From Hansschlegelia beijingensis (lineage in GTDB: Bacteria; Pseudomonadota; Alphaproteobacteria; Rhizobiales; Methylopilaceae), in NCBI RefSeq assembly GCF_014196425.1, contig NZ_JACIDR010000003.1, positions 434,001 through 498,000 on the forward strand: DNA of 64,000 nucleotides. The letters are read 5' to 3'. Position 1 is the stretch's first letter; each line of letters opens with the position of its first letter. The translations under genes and the position numbers were made by a program. The notes under the pieces are model-generated. The model was not told the DNA's origin. It did not search any database and saw only the letters and a list, made by a program, of their open reading frames with translations. Below are positions 51,451 through 59,244 of the stretch, one piece after another.

Positions 51451-52494
51451 ATGCGGCTGCGGCTCGCCCTCATCGCCCTTCTGATCGGCGCCGCTCCTGC
51501 GCTCGCCGGGCCGCCCGCGCCGGGTCCGCTCGCCTCCGCCATGATCGAGAGCTACCTCCTGCCGCGATACGAGGCGTTCGGCCGCGCCACGGCGGAGCAG
51601 GCGCGGGCCTGGAAAGACGCCTGCCAGGACGGCGACTTCTCCGCGGATCTTGAGACGCTGCGCGAGCGCTTCCAGGTCGCTGCGGACGGCTGGGCCGCCG
51701 TCGAGCACGTCACGATCGGCCCGGCGAGCGTCGGCCTGCGCGCCGACCGGATCTATTTCGGGCCGGACCGGCGCAACGCCGTCGCCAAGGCTCTCGGCGA
51801 ACTGGAGGCGAAGGCCAGCGAAGGCGACGTCGCCGAGGAGGCGGTCCAGCGCCTGAGCGTCGCCGGTCAGGGCTTTCCGGCGCTCGAGCGGCTGCTCTAC
51901 GAGACCGACAAGGCGACGCCGCAGGCGCGCTGCCGGGCTGGCGTCGCGATATCCCGCAATCTCGCGATGATCGCCGAAGAGATCCTCTCCGGATGGCGGG
52001 CCGCGGACGGACCGCTGGCGCGGCTGAAGCGCGGCGAGGGCGACCCGGTGCATTTCGCAGATCCGGCGCAGGCGGCCGCCCGGCTGATGACCGACCTCGC
52101 GGGCGGCTTCCAGCGCGTCAACGACATGAAGCTGTTTCCGGTGCTGGGGAGCGCGCCCGACATGGCGCGCCCGAAGGCCGCGGAGGGCTGGCGCTCCGGC
52201 CGCTCGGCGCGGGCGATCAGGGCAGCGGTGGCCAGTCTCGCCGCGCAGGCGCGGATCTTCGCCGCGGCCGCGCCGAAGGATGTCGCGGCCGCCGTCGACA
52301 AGGACCTCGCCGCCGCCGAGGCGGCTGTCGCGAAGCTGCCGGACGATCTCGGGCAGGCCGCCGAGGACCCGAAGCGCCGCCCGGCGATGGAGGCCGCGAT
52401 CGCCGCGCTGAAGACTGCGCAGAACGACCTCGCGAAGAGCATCGCGCCGGCGCTTGGCGTCCCGCTCGGCTTCAACGCGCTCGACGGGGACTGA
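51451..52494 (+). CDS. Second imelysin-family protein
   Basis: 347 residues with a signal peptide (RLRLALIALLIGAAPALAG). It belongs to the imelysin branch in which the GxHxxE motif is replaced: here GQGFPALERLLYE, so the His is Pro and the Glu is kept. The ATG at 51451 has agga 7-8 nt upstream; an ATG at 51442 is the alternative. The di-haem enzyme - imelysin - DUF1513 order is a recurring gene set. Confidence 0.8.
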   Translation: MRLRLALIALLIGAAPALAGPPAPGPLASAMIESYLLPRYEAFGRATAEQARAWKDACQDGDFSADLETLRERFQVAADGWAAVEHVTIGPASVGLRADRIYFGPDRRNAVAKALGELEAKASEGDVAEEAVQRLSVAGQGFPALERLLYETDKATPQARCRAGVAISRNLAMIAEEILSGWRAADGPLARLKRGEGDPVHFADPAQAAARLMTDLAGGFQRVNDMKLFPVLGSAPDMARPKAAEGWRSGRSARAIRAAVASLAAQARIFAAAAPKDVAAAVDKDLAAAEAAVAKLPDDLGQAAEDPKRRPAMEAAIAALKTAQNDLAKSIAPALGVPLGFNALDGD

Positions 52495-52498
52495 GGCG

Positions 52499-53617
52499 AT
52501 GCACCTGACGCGCCGGGCGATCATCGGCGGGGCGGCCGCCGCCTCGCTTGCGGCCGTGGCTCCGAAGCCGCTGCGGTCGGCGGGCCTCGAGCCGCGCCTG
52601 CTCGGCTCGGCGATGGACGCCACAGGAGGGTTCCGGGTCGGGCTGCTCGACGGCGCGCTGGACGGGTCCGGCGGCGCCCCGGTCCCGGTGCGGCTGCACG
52701 CGCTGTCGCCCCGCCCGGACGGCCGCGAGGCGGTCGCGGTCGGCAGGCGGCCGGGCGACGTGTCCTTCGTGCTCGACGGCGAGGGGCGGCGCCTGCGCGG
52801 CAGCTTCCGCGCAAGCCCCGGCCGGCGATTCTCCGGTCATGGCGCCTATGCGGAGGGCGGCCGGACTTTCCTCTCCGCCGAGATCGACGCAGCAACGGGC
52901 GAAGGCTTCGTGGTGGTCCGCGACGTCCGCGAAGGCTATGCGCCCAGAGGCGAGCTCCGCTCCGGCGGGGTCGGGCCGCATGAGGTCATATCCGCCGGCG
53001 GCCTGATCGCGGTCGCGAACGGCGCGAAGGAGCCCAAGAGCGAGCCCGGCGTCGCGGCGCTCGGGACGACGCGCGCCCGCTCGAACCTCGCGCTGGTGCG
53101 GCCGGAGAGCGGAGCGCTCGAGACGGTGGCGGAGGTCGACGAGGACTTCGCCACGCTTTCGCTGCGTCATCTGGCGCTCACGCCCGACGGCGGCGTGCTG
53201 GTCGCGGCGCAGGACACCGCGGCCGGAGCCCATGATCGTCCGCTGGTGGCGCGGCTCGACGGCGCGCGGCTCCGATGGCTCGACGCCGGCTATGCGGTGA
53301 ACGCCTGCATCGGCGGCTCCGTCGGCTCGCTCGCGATCGACCGCTCCGGCCGCTTCCTCGCAGCCTCGGGGCCGAGAGGCGGCGTGGTGGTGGTCTACGA
53401 TCTCGCGGTCGAGGACGCCGTCGGGGTGGTGACGATCCCGGATTGCTGCGGGCTCGCGGCCGAGCCGGAGCCCGGCAGGTTCATCGCGAGCAACGGGCTG
53501 GGCGAGGTGGTCCGCATCGCGGCCGACGAGGACGGCGCGGCCATCGTCGCCCGGCGCATCGGCGCGCTGCGCTGGGATAACCATCTCGCGACCTTGCCGC
53601 AGTCCGCGCCCGGATGA
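52499..53617 (+). CDS. DUF1513 beta-propeller-like periplasmic protein, Tat-exported
   Basis: 372 residues with a twin-Arg signal (LTRRAIIGGAAAASLAAVAP). The body shows repeats such as GHGAYAEGGRTFLSAE, LRHLALTPDGGVLVAAQD, SVGSLAIDRSGRFLAASGPRGGVVVVYD and WDNHLATL, consistent with a beta-propeller. DUF1513 genes regularly follow imelysin genes. Specific activity unknown. It starts 4 nt after the second imelysin. Confidence 0.78.
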   Translation: MHLTRRAIIGGAAAASLAAVAPKPLRSAGLEPRLLGSAMDATGGFRVGLLDGALDGSGGAPVPVRLHALSPRPDGREAVAVGRRPGDVSFVLDGEGRRLRGSFRASPGRRFSGHGAYAEGGRTFLSAEIDAATGEGFVVVRDVREGYAPRGELRSGGVGPHEVISAGGLIAVANGAKEPKSEPGVAALGTTRARSNLALVRPESGALETVAEVDEDFATLSLRHLALTPDGGVLVAAQDTAAGAHDRPLVARLDGARLRWLDAGYAVNACIGGSVGSLAIDRSGRFLAASGPRGGVVVVYDLAVEDAVGVVTIPDCCGLAAEPEPGRFIASNGLGEVVRIAADEDGAAIVARRIGALRWDNHLATLPQSAPG

Positions 53618-53705
53618 ACGCGCGCCGGCTTGCGGCTGCGGTCGAGGCTGCTATCTAGCCGGTCCTACGCTTGTTTTCCGCGTAAGTTCTGGTCCGGGAG
53701 CAGCC

Positions 53706-54497
53706 ATGCCGGATGGCATTGTCGACGCGCGCCACGCCGGCGCCAGGGAGCTCACGCCGCCGCCCGCGCAGCCGGACGGCTTTCCGGACAGGCTCGCGCT
53801 GTTTCTCGACCTCGACGGCACGGTTCTCGATCTCGCGCCGACGCCGGACGCCGTGTGGATCGCGCCCGAGACGGTGGCGGCGATCGACCGGCTCGCGGAG
53901 CGGCTGGGCGGCGCGCTCGCGGTGATCACCGGCCGGGCGCTCGACGACGCCGACCAGATCCTGGCGCCACTGCGGCTTCCGACCGCCGCGCTGCACGGCG
54001 CGGAGCTGCGCCGGAGCGGCGGCAGCCGCGTGGCGGCGGCCGGCGAGCCGCCCTCCGAGCGGCTGAGGGCCGCGCTGACGGCCTTCGCGGACGCCCGTCC
54101 GGGCCTGATGCTCGAAGACAAGGGCCAGAGCGTCGCGCTGCATTACCGGGCGGTCCCGGAGCTCGAGGACGAGGTGCGGGCGCGCGTCTCCGAACTCGTC
54201 GCCCAGTTCGCGCCGGACCACGAGCTTCAGCCCGGCAAGATGGTCGTGGAGATCCGCCCGCATGGCTGCGACAAGGGCGGCGCGGTGCGCGCGCTGATGA
54301 GCGAGCCGCCTTTCGCGGGCAGGATCCCGCTGGTTCTGGGCGACGACCTCACCGACGAGTTCGCCTTCGAGGCCGCCGTCGGCCTCGGCGGCGGCGCGAT
54401 CCTGATCGGCGCCGCCGATCGCCCCACCGCGGCCGCGCACGTCCTGCGCGATCCGGAGGCGGCGCGCCGCTGGCTGGCCGAGCTCGCCCGCGCCTGA
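53706..54497 (+). CDS. otsB: Trehalose-6-phosphate phosphatase
   Basis: A 263-residue HAD-family phosphatase: LALFLDLDGTVLDLAPTPDAV (nucleophile Asp) near residue 30, ITGRALDDADQIL, ALHGAELR, the cap, and GDDLTDEFAFEAA near the C-terminus. It removes phosphate from trehalose-6-phosphate. No otsA lies nearby, so the partner must be elsewhere. The 88-nt upstream spacer shows no clear motif. Confidence 0.87.
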   Translation: MPDGIVDARHAGARELTPPPAQPDGFPDRLALFLDLDGTVLDLAPTPDAVWIAPETVAAIDRLAERLGGALAVITGRALDDADQILAPLRLPTAALHGAELRRSGGSRVAAAGEPPSERLRAALTAFADARPGLMLEDKGQSVALHYRAVPELEDEVRARVSELVAQFAPDHELQPGKMVVEIRPHGCDKGGAVRALMSEPPFAGRIPLVLGDDLTDEFAFEAAVGLGGGAILIGAADRPTAAAHVLRDPEAARRWLAELARA

Positions 54498-54512
54498 CGG
54501 CGCCGCCGCGCT

Positions 54513-54523
54513 GCAATAATTGC
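54513..54523 (+). promoter_or_regulatory. Small perfect dyad upstream of sigma-54 promoter
   Basis: gcaat-a-attgc lies about 75-85 nt before the -24 element, a usual distance for a bacterial enhancer-binding protein site. It does not fit the NtrC consensus, so the binder is open. Only the symmetry and position support it. Confidence 0.3.
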
Positions 54524-54595
54524 CCTTTGCTCAATCCTTAGGCGCCGCGTGGGCGACGGCCCGCGCGTGACCGCTACGGCGCGCCCGAGGCGGGG

Positions 54596-54612
54596 CTGGC
54601 ATGGCGCTTGCT
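54596..54612 (+). promoter_or_regulatory. Sigma-54 (RpoN) promoter of the guanidine-type ABC operon
   Basis: ctggcatggcgcttgct matches the -24/-12 consensus (YTGGCACG-N4-TTGCW) at all but one position, with the invariant GG (54598-54599) and GC (54610-54611) exactly 10 nt apart. Transcription would start near 54622, just ahead of the riboswitch aptamer, so the promoter-riboswitch spacing also fits. Confidence 0.8.
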
Positions 54613-54627
54613 CGATCATGATCGTGC

Positions 54628-54732
54628 AGAGCGTCTAGGGTTCCGGCCGTCATAGCGGCGGCGCTGGTCCGAGAGACGCACTTTCCGCGGCCTCAGAGCG
54701 GGAAGACACGGCGGGGCAAAAGCCCGGGAGGT
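54628..54732 (+). ncRNA. Guanidine-I (ykkC) riboswitch
   Basis: The three conserved blocks of the guanidine-I class occur in order: ctagggttccg (54635-54645), ctggtccgagag (54664-54675) and acacggcggggcaaaag (54706-54722), followed by cccgggag. The variable stem between the last two is GC-rich. Directly downstream, ggaggtc (54727-54733), part of the aptamer 3' end, can pair with gacctcc (54760-54766) around an inner ggttcgc/gcgaacc hairpin (54742-54759), giving a competing structure as in transcriptional or translational switches. It precedes the ABC solute-binding gene by about 100 nt. Confidence 0.92.
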
Positions 54733-54829
54733 CACTGCACGGGTTCGCCGCCGCGAACCGACCTCCACGCTTGCGGCGAACTCCCCTGGAAACGACGCGG
54801 CCGAGACGCCGCACGACCGAGGAGCAGCC

Positions 54830-55888
54830 ATGCTGCGCAAACTGACCGCCGCGCTCGCCCTTTCGCTCATGGCCTTCGCCGCGCCGGCCGAGGCCGCGCC
54901 GAAGAAGAGCTTCAACGTCGCCTGGACGATCTATGTCGGCTGGATGCCGTGGCAGTACGCCGCCGAGAACGGCATCGTCAAAAAGTGGGCCGACAAATAC
55001 GGCATCGACATCAAGTTCACGCAGCTCAACGACTACGTGGAGTCGATCAACCAGTTCACCGCCGGCAAGTTCGACGCGGTCGGGCTGACCAACATGGACG
55101 GACTGACGATCCCGGCCGCCGGCGGCGTCGACACCACGCTGCTGATCGTGGGCGACTTCTCGAACGGCAATGACGGCATCGTCTCCAAGACCGCCAAGTC
55201 GATCCCGGACCTGAAGGGCGAGAGCATCAACCTCGTCGAGCTTTCCGTGTCGCACTACCTGCTGGCGCGCGCCCTCGACATGTCCGGCATGAGCGAGCAG
55301 GACGTGAAGGTCGTCAACACCTCCGACGCCGACATCGCCAGCGCCTACAAGTCGCCGGACGTCACGCATGTCGTGACCTGGAACCCGATGCTGGCCGAGG
55401 TGAAGGCCGAGCCCGGCACGACCGAGCTGTTCGACAGCTCCAAGATTCCCGGCGAGATCATCGACTGCCTCGCCGTCAACACCGAGACGCTCAAGGACAA
55501 CCCGGACTTCGGCAAGGCGCTCACGGGGATCTGGTACGAGACCCTGGCGCTGATGTCGGGCGACGGCGACAAGGCCCGCGAGGCCAAGACCGCGATGGCC
55601 AAGGCCTCCGGCACGGACCTCGCCGGCTTCGAGGCGCAGCTGCGCGGCACCAGGCTGTTCTCCGATCCGGCCGAGGCGGTCGCGCTCATCCAGAGCCCCG
55701 ACGTCGTGAAGACCATGGAGCTCGTCCGCACCTTCTCGTTCGACCACGGCCTGCTCGGCGAAGGCGCCAAGTCGAAGGACGTCGTCGGGATCGGCTTCCC
55801 GGGCGGCAAGACCCTGGGCGACGCGAACAACGTGAAGCTGCGCTTCGACTCGACCTACGCGAAGATGGCGGCCGACGGAAAGCTTTGA
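54830..55888 (+). CDS. Guanidine-riboswitch-associated ABC solute-binding protein (NitT/TauT type)
   Basis: 352 residues, signal peptide (cleavage near AEAAP), then an SBP of the urea-carboxylase-region / NitT-TauT kind: FNVAWTIYVGWMPWQYAAENGIVKKWADKYGIDIKF, NDYVESINQFTAGKFDAVGLTNMDG, THVVTWNPML. Such importers were annotated as urea-related, but their repeated association with guanidine-I riboswitches points to guanidinium or a related cation. Preceded by sigma-54 promoter and riboswitch. Substrate is inference from the riboswitch class. Confidence 0.82.
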   Translation: MLRKLTAALALSLMAFAAPAEAAPKKSFNVAWTIYVGWMPWQYAAENGIVKKWADKYGIDIKFTQLNDYVESINQFTAGKFDAVGLTNMDGLTIPAAGGVDTTLLIVGDFSNGNDGIVSKTAKSIPDLKGESINLVELSVSHYLLARALDMSGMSEQDVKVVNTSDADIASAYKSPDVTHVVTWNPMLAEVKAEPGTTELFDSSKIPGEIIDCLAVNTETLKDNPDFGKALTGIWYETLALMSGDGDKAREAKTAMAKASGTDLAGFEAQLRGTRLFSDPAEAVALIQSPDVVKTMELVRTFSFDHGLLGEGAKSKDVVGIGFPGGKTLGDANNVKLRFDSTYAKMAADGKL

Positions 55889-55912
55889 GCGGAGACGCTC
55901 CCCGCGCCCGAT

Positions 55913-55937
55913 CCGGACGGCGCCTCGCGCCGCCCGG
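55913..55937 (+). terminator. Intercistronic hairpin after the solute-binding gene
   Basis: ccgg-a-cggcgc-ctc-gcgccg-c-ccgg folds into a ten-pair stem with one internal mismatch. Such hairpins commonly lower permease/ATPase expression relative to the abundant binding protein. No T-run, so read-through is expected. Confidence 0.55.
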
Positions 55938-55981
55938 GACGACTTCCCCGCGTCATCCCGCGCGGCTTTGATGAGGTGTGT

Positions 55982-56803
55982 ATGCGTCGCGCGATGAATG
56001 TCCGTCCGGGCGCGGGGGCCCGGCTCCTGCTCGCCCTGCTGCCCTTCGCGCTGCTCGCGGCCGTCTATGTCCTGGGCTCGGCCGAGCGGCGCGCCGCGAA
56101 CCCGAACGACAAGCTGCTGCCGCCGATCTCCGAGATGGCCGCCACGGTGGGGCGCCTGGCCACCGAGCAGGACCGCCGCACCGGCGAGATCACCATGGTG
56201 GCCGACACCGCCTCGAGCCTCCGACGGCTCGCGATCGGGCTCGGATGCGCGACCCTGATCGGCCTGACGCTCGGCGTCGCGATCGGCGCGCTGCCGGTGG
56301 TCACGGCCGCCGGCGGCCCGCTGGTCGCCGTCATATCCATGATCCCGCCGATGGCGGTGCTGCCGATCCTGTTCATCGTCTTCGGGCTCGGCGAACTGTC
56401 GAAGGTGGTGCTCATCATCGTGGGCGTCGCGCCGCCGATCGTGCGCGACGTCACGCTCGCCGTGCAGGCGATCCCGAGCGAGCAGCTCGTGAAGGCCCAG
56501 ACGCTCGGCGCCTCGAGCTGGACGGCGGTGCTCAGGGTGGTGCTGCCGCAGATCACGCCGCGGCTCATCGAGACCGTCCGGCTGCAGCTCGGCCCGGCCT
56601 TCCTGTTCCTGATCGCCGCCGAGGCGATCGCCTCGGATTCCGGCCTCGGCTACCGGATCTTCCTGGTGCGCCGCTACCTCGCGATGGACGTCATCCTGCC
56701 TTACGTGGCCTGGATCACGCTGATCGCCTTCGTGATGGACTTCGGGCTCGCGCGGCTGGCGCGCTCGGCCTTTCCCTGGGCCTATGCGGAAGAGCGGCGA
56801 TGA
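55982..56803 (+). CDS. ABC permease of the guanidine-type importer
   Basis: 273 residues with six expected helices in a BPD_transp_1 fold. The EAA coupling loop reads LVKAQTLGASSWTAVLRVVLPQITPRLIETVRLQLG. An extended periplasmic N-terminal loop (PNDKLLPPISEMAATVGRLATEQDRRTGEITMVADT) is characteristic of the urea-carboxylase-region permeases. ATG at 55982 has tgagg 6 nt upstream; GTG at 55976 is the alternative. The stop overlaps the ATPase start. Confidence 0.82.
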   Translation: MRRAMNVRPGAGARLLLALLPFALLAAVYVLGSAERRAANPNDKLLPPISEMAATVGRLATEQDRRTGEITMVADTASSLRRLAIGLGCATLIGLTLGVAIGALPVVTAAGGPLVAVISMIPPMAVLPILFIVFGLGELSKVVLIIVGVAPPIVRDVTLAVQAIPSEQLVKAQTLGASSWTAVLRVVLPQITPRLIETVRLQLGPAFLFLIAAEAIASDSGLGYRIFLVRRYLAMDVILPYVAWITLIAFVMDFGLARLARSAFPWAYAEERR

Positions 56804-57597
56804 GCGCGATCACGGTCGAGAACGTCTGGGTCGAGTATGGCGACCAGATCGTGCTCGAGAACCTCAATCTCGAGGTCGCGTCCGGCGCCTTCCTGGCGAT
56901 CGTCGGCCCCTCAGGCTGCGGCAAGAGCACCTTCCTGCGCATGGTTCTGGGGCAGGAGCGGCCGACCCGCGGCCGGATGCTGATCGACGGCGAGCCGCTT
57001 CCCGACGAGCCGGGGCCTGATCGCGGGGTCGTGTTCCAGCGCTATTCGGTGTTCCCGCACCTCACGGTCCTGGGGAACGTGCTGCTCGCCTACGAGCTCG
57101 GCAGATCCCGGGTCTTCGGCCGCCTGTTCGGGGCGGCGCGGCGCGAGGCGCGCGACAAGGCGGAGGCGCTGATCGCGCGGGTCGGGCTCTCCGCCCATCG
57201 CGACAAGCATCCGAGCGCGCTTTCGGGCGGCATGCAGCAGCGCCTCGCGATCGCGCAGGCGCTGGCCAAGAACCCGAAGGTCCTGCTGCTCGACGAGCCG
57301 TTCGGCGCGCTCGATCCCGGCACCCGGGCGCAGATGCACGCACTGATCAAGCCGCTGTGGGCGAAGCTCGGCATGACGGTCGTCATGGTGACGCACGACC
57401 TCAAGGAGGCCTTCAGCCTCGGCACCCGCGTGATCGCCTTCGACAAGGTGCGGCACGATCCCCAGGCGCCCGGGCGCTACGGCGCGCGCGTCACCTACGA
57501 TCTCGATCTGACCCGCGAGGGGCCGGTGCCGGTGCTGGGCGCCGTCAAGCCCGACATCGGGGCGCCGTGGAGCGTCCGCGTCGTGGCGGCGGGCTAG
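56800..57597 (+). CDS. ABC ATPase of the guanidine-type importer
   Basis: 265 residues: Walker A GPSGCGKST near residue 36, Q-loop VFQRYSVFPHLTV, signature LSGGMQQRL, Walker B LLLDEPFGALD, switch His THD. The C-terminal extension (VRHDPQAPGRYGARVTYDLDLTREG...) is typical of this subfamily and of the NitT/TauT group. It ends 4 nt inside the convergent MocR gene. Confidence 0.85.
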   Translation: MSAITVENVWVEYGDQIVLENLNLEVASGAFLAIVGPSGCGKSTFLRMVLGQERPTRGRMLIDGEPLPDEPGPDRGVVFQRYSVFPHLTVLGNVLLAYELGRSRVFGRLFGAARREARDKAEALIARVGLSAHRDKHPSALSGGMQQRLAIAQALAKNPKVLLLDEPFGALDPGTRAQMHALIKPLWAKLGMTVVMVTHDLKEAFSLGTRVIAFDKVRHDPQAPGRYGARVTYDLDLTREGPVPVLGAVKPDIGAPWSVRVVAAG

Positions 57598-58970
57598 AGA
57601 AAGCTCGCCACCGGCGCCTCGCCGAGGGCGTGCTCCATGAATTCGAGCCCGTGACGGATCTTGTCGCGGCTCGCCGGCCCGCCGAGACAGACGCGCACCG
57701 CCTCCTCGGGCGCGCCGCCGGCCGTGAACGCGTCGCTCGCCACCATGCCGAGGCCCGTCGGCCGCATCTGGTCGACGAAGGCCGCGCGGGTCCAGGGCTT
57801 GGGCAGCGTGACCCAGAGGTTGAAGCTCAGCGGATCGGCCCGGAACGAGCCCGCCGGCAGGATCTCGGCCGCCAGCGCCTGCCGGGCCATCGTCTCGCGC
57901 CGGATGAAGCGCAGGATGGTGTCGGCGGTGCCGTCCTCGATCCAGCGGGTGGCGAGCGCGACCGTGAGCGGCGACGCCATCACGTTCGCGGCCTTCAGGG
58001 CCGCCGCGAAGGGAAAGCCGGCGCGCGCGGTCGGCAGCACCACATAGGCCGCCCTGAGCCCGGCCCCGATGCATTTGGCCAGGCCCGCTATGTGCCAGGT
58101 CAGGTCCGGCGCGAGCGCCGCGAAGGGCGAGATCTTGGCGGTCGGCACGAAGCCATAGGCGTCGTCCTCGACGATCGGCAGCGAGAAGCTGCGGGCGATC
58201 GCGGCGAGCTCGGCGCGCCGATCCTCCGGGATCGTCAGCGTCGTCGGGTTCTGCAGCGTGGGGTTGAGGTAGAGCGCCTTCGGGGCGAGCCGCTCGCACG
58301 CCTCCGTCAGCGCCTCCGGCGTCACCCCGTGCTCGTCCATCGGCAGGCCGGCGAGCCGCAGGCCGAGCTGCGCCGCGATGGCGCGGGCGCCCGGATAGGT
58401 GATCGCCTCGCACAGCACGACGTCCGATCGACGGGCCAGAACCCCGAAGACGCCCAGCAGCGCCGCATGCGCCCCGGGCGTGACGAACACGCGGTCCTGG
58501 GTAGGCACCAGCGCGCGCCGGCCGAGCCAGGCGGTCGCGGCGTCCTTGTCCGCGGGCGCGCCGCCGAACGGGTGGTAGCGCAGCAGCGAGACGAGATCGC
58601 GGCCGACCTCCGCCATGCCCTCCTGCATGCGGGCGACAAGCGCCGGGTCGTCGATCTCCGGTGGCAGGTTCATCGAGAGGTCGACGAGTTCCGGCCGCGA
58701 GGAGCGCGGCGCCGGCGCGGCTGACGGGCGGCCGACCACGAAGGTGCCCTGGCCGACGCGCGACTCCACGAGGCCGCGCTTGCGCGCCTCCACATAGCCG
58801 CGCGCGACGGTGGTGAAGTCGATCGTCAGCCTGCCGGCGAGCGTGCGCTGCGGGGGAAGCCGGTCTCCGACCGACAGGCGGCCCGTCTCGATGTCGCGCG
58901 CGACGGCGTCGGCGATCGCCAGGTAGCGGGGCTTTCCGCTGGCGGCCAGGTCGGGCGTCCAGTCGTGCAT
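57594..58970 (-). CDS. MocR-type GntR/aminotransferase-like regulator
   Basis: 458 residues: winged-helix GntR domain (about 1-75: YLAIADAVARDIETGRLSVGDRLPPQRTLAGRL, then FTTVARGYVEARKRGLVESRVGQGTFV) joined to a fold-type I PLP domain. PLP residues are kept: NPTLQNPTT (Asn), VEDDAYG (Asp) and GLAKCIGAGLRAAYV (Schiff-base Lys). MocR proteins sense an amino-compound through PLP. It is divergent from the nitrilase cluster; direct repeats in the spacer are candidate operators. Confidence 0.85.
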   Translation of the reverse strand: MHDWTPDLAASGKPRYLAIADAVARDIETGRLSVGDRLPPQRTLAGRLTIDFTTVARGYVEARKRGLVESRVGQGTFVVGRPSAAPAPRSSRPELVDLSMNLPPEIDDPALVARMQEGMAEVGRDLVSLLRYHPFGGAPADKDAATAWLGRRALVPTQDRVFVTPGAHAALLGVFGVLARRSDVVLCEAITYPGARAIAAQLGLRLAGLPMDEHGVTPEALTEACERLAPKALYLNPTLQNPTTLTIPEDRRAELAAIARSFSLPIVEDDAYGFVPTAKISPFAALAPDLTWHIAGLAKCIGAGLRAAYVVLPTARAGFPFAAALKAANVMASPLTVALATRWIEDGTADTILRFIRRETMARQALAAEILPAGSFRADPLSFNLWVTLPKPWTRAAFVDQMRPTGLGMVASDAFTAGGAPEEAVRVCLGGPASRDKIRHGLEFMEHALGEAPVASFL

Positions 58971-58992
58971 CTGCCTCTCCTGCGGCGGCTAA

Positions 58993-59143
58993 TTGACTGT
59001 ATATTGTTGCAGAGCCGGCTTGTCACCTTCTTGATCTCGATCGGGTCGCTTTGCGAAGACTTGCTGATGCTGTCGGTTTGAGCGGGCGCCGCCCAGCGTT
59101 TCGGCAGTCATGCGCGACAATTGAATGCATTTTGACTGCAAAT
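58993..59143. promoter_or_regulatory. Direct repeats between mocR and the nitrilase cluster, candidate MocR operators
   Basis: ttgactgtatat (58993-59004) and ttgactgcaaat (59132-59143) match at 10 of 12 positions. A weaker copy, ttgaatgcattt (59121-59132), precedes the second by exactly 11 bp, about one helical turn. Tandem direct repeats are the usual MocR target. The 58993 copy lies near the MocR start, the 59121/59132 pair about 45-60 nt upstream of the sigma-54 promoter of the nitrilase cluster. Confidence 0.5.
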
Positions 59144-59179
59144 AAGACGGGATAGCTGGCGCGCCGTGCAGGCCGGTCG

Positions 59180-59196
59180 CTGGCACGTCGTTTGCT
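59180..59196 (+). promoter_or_regulatory. Sigma-54 (RpoN) promoter of the Nit1C-type cluster
   Basis: ctggcacgtcgtttgct is a full match to the -24/-12 consensus (YTGGCACG-N4-TTGCW), GG at 59182-59183 and GC at 59194-59195 with 10-nt spacing. The predicted start near 59207 is 38 nt before the first ATG, whose ribosome binding site is ggagga. Confidence 0.88.
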
Positions 59197-59244
59197 GATC
59201 TTCCTCCGTCGTCGGCGATCCCGCCGCGTGGAGGAGAGGCGCTC

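Noticed and set aside
48586-52623. 1345-codon minus frame opposite the multicopper oxidase to imelysin genes
   Set aside because: Antisense shadow with Arg/Gly/Pro-rich composition; the plus-strand genes have clear motifs.
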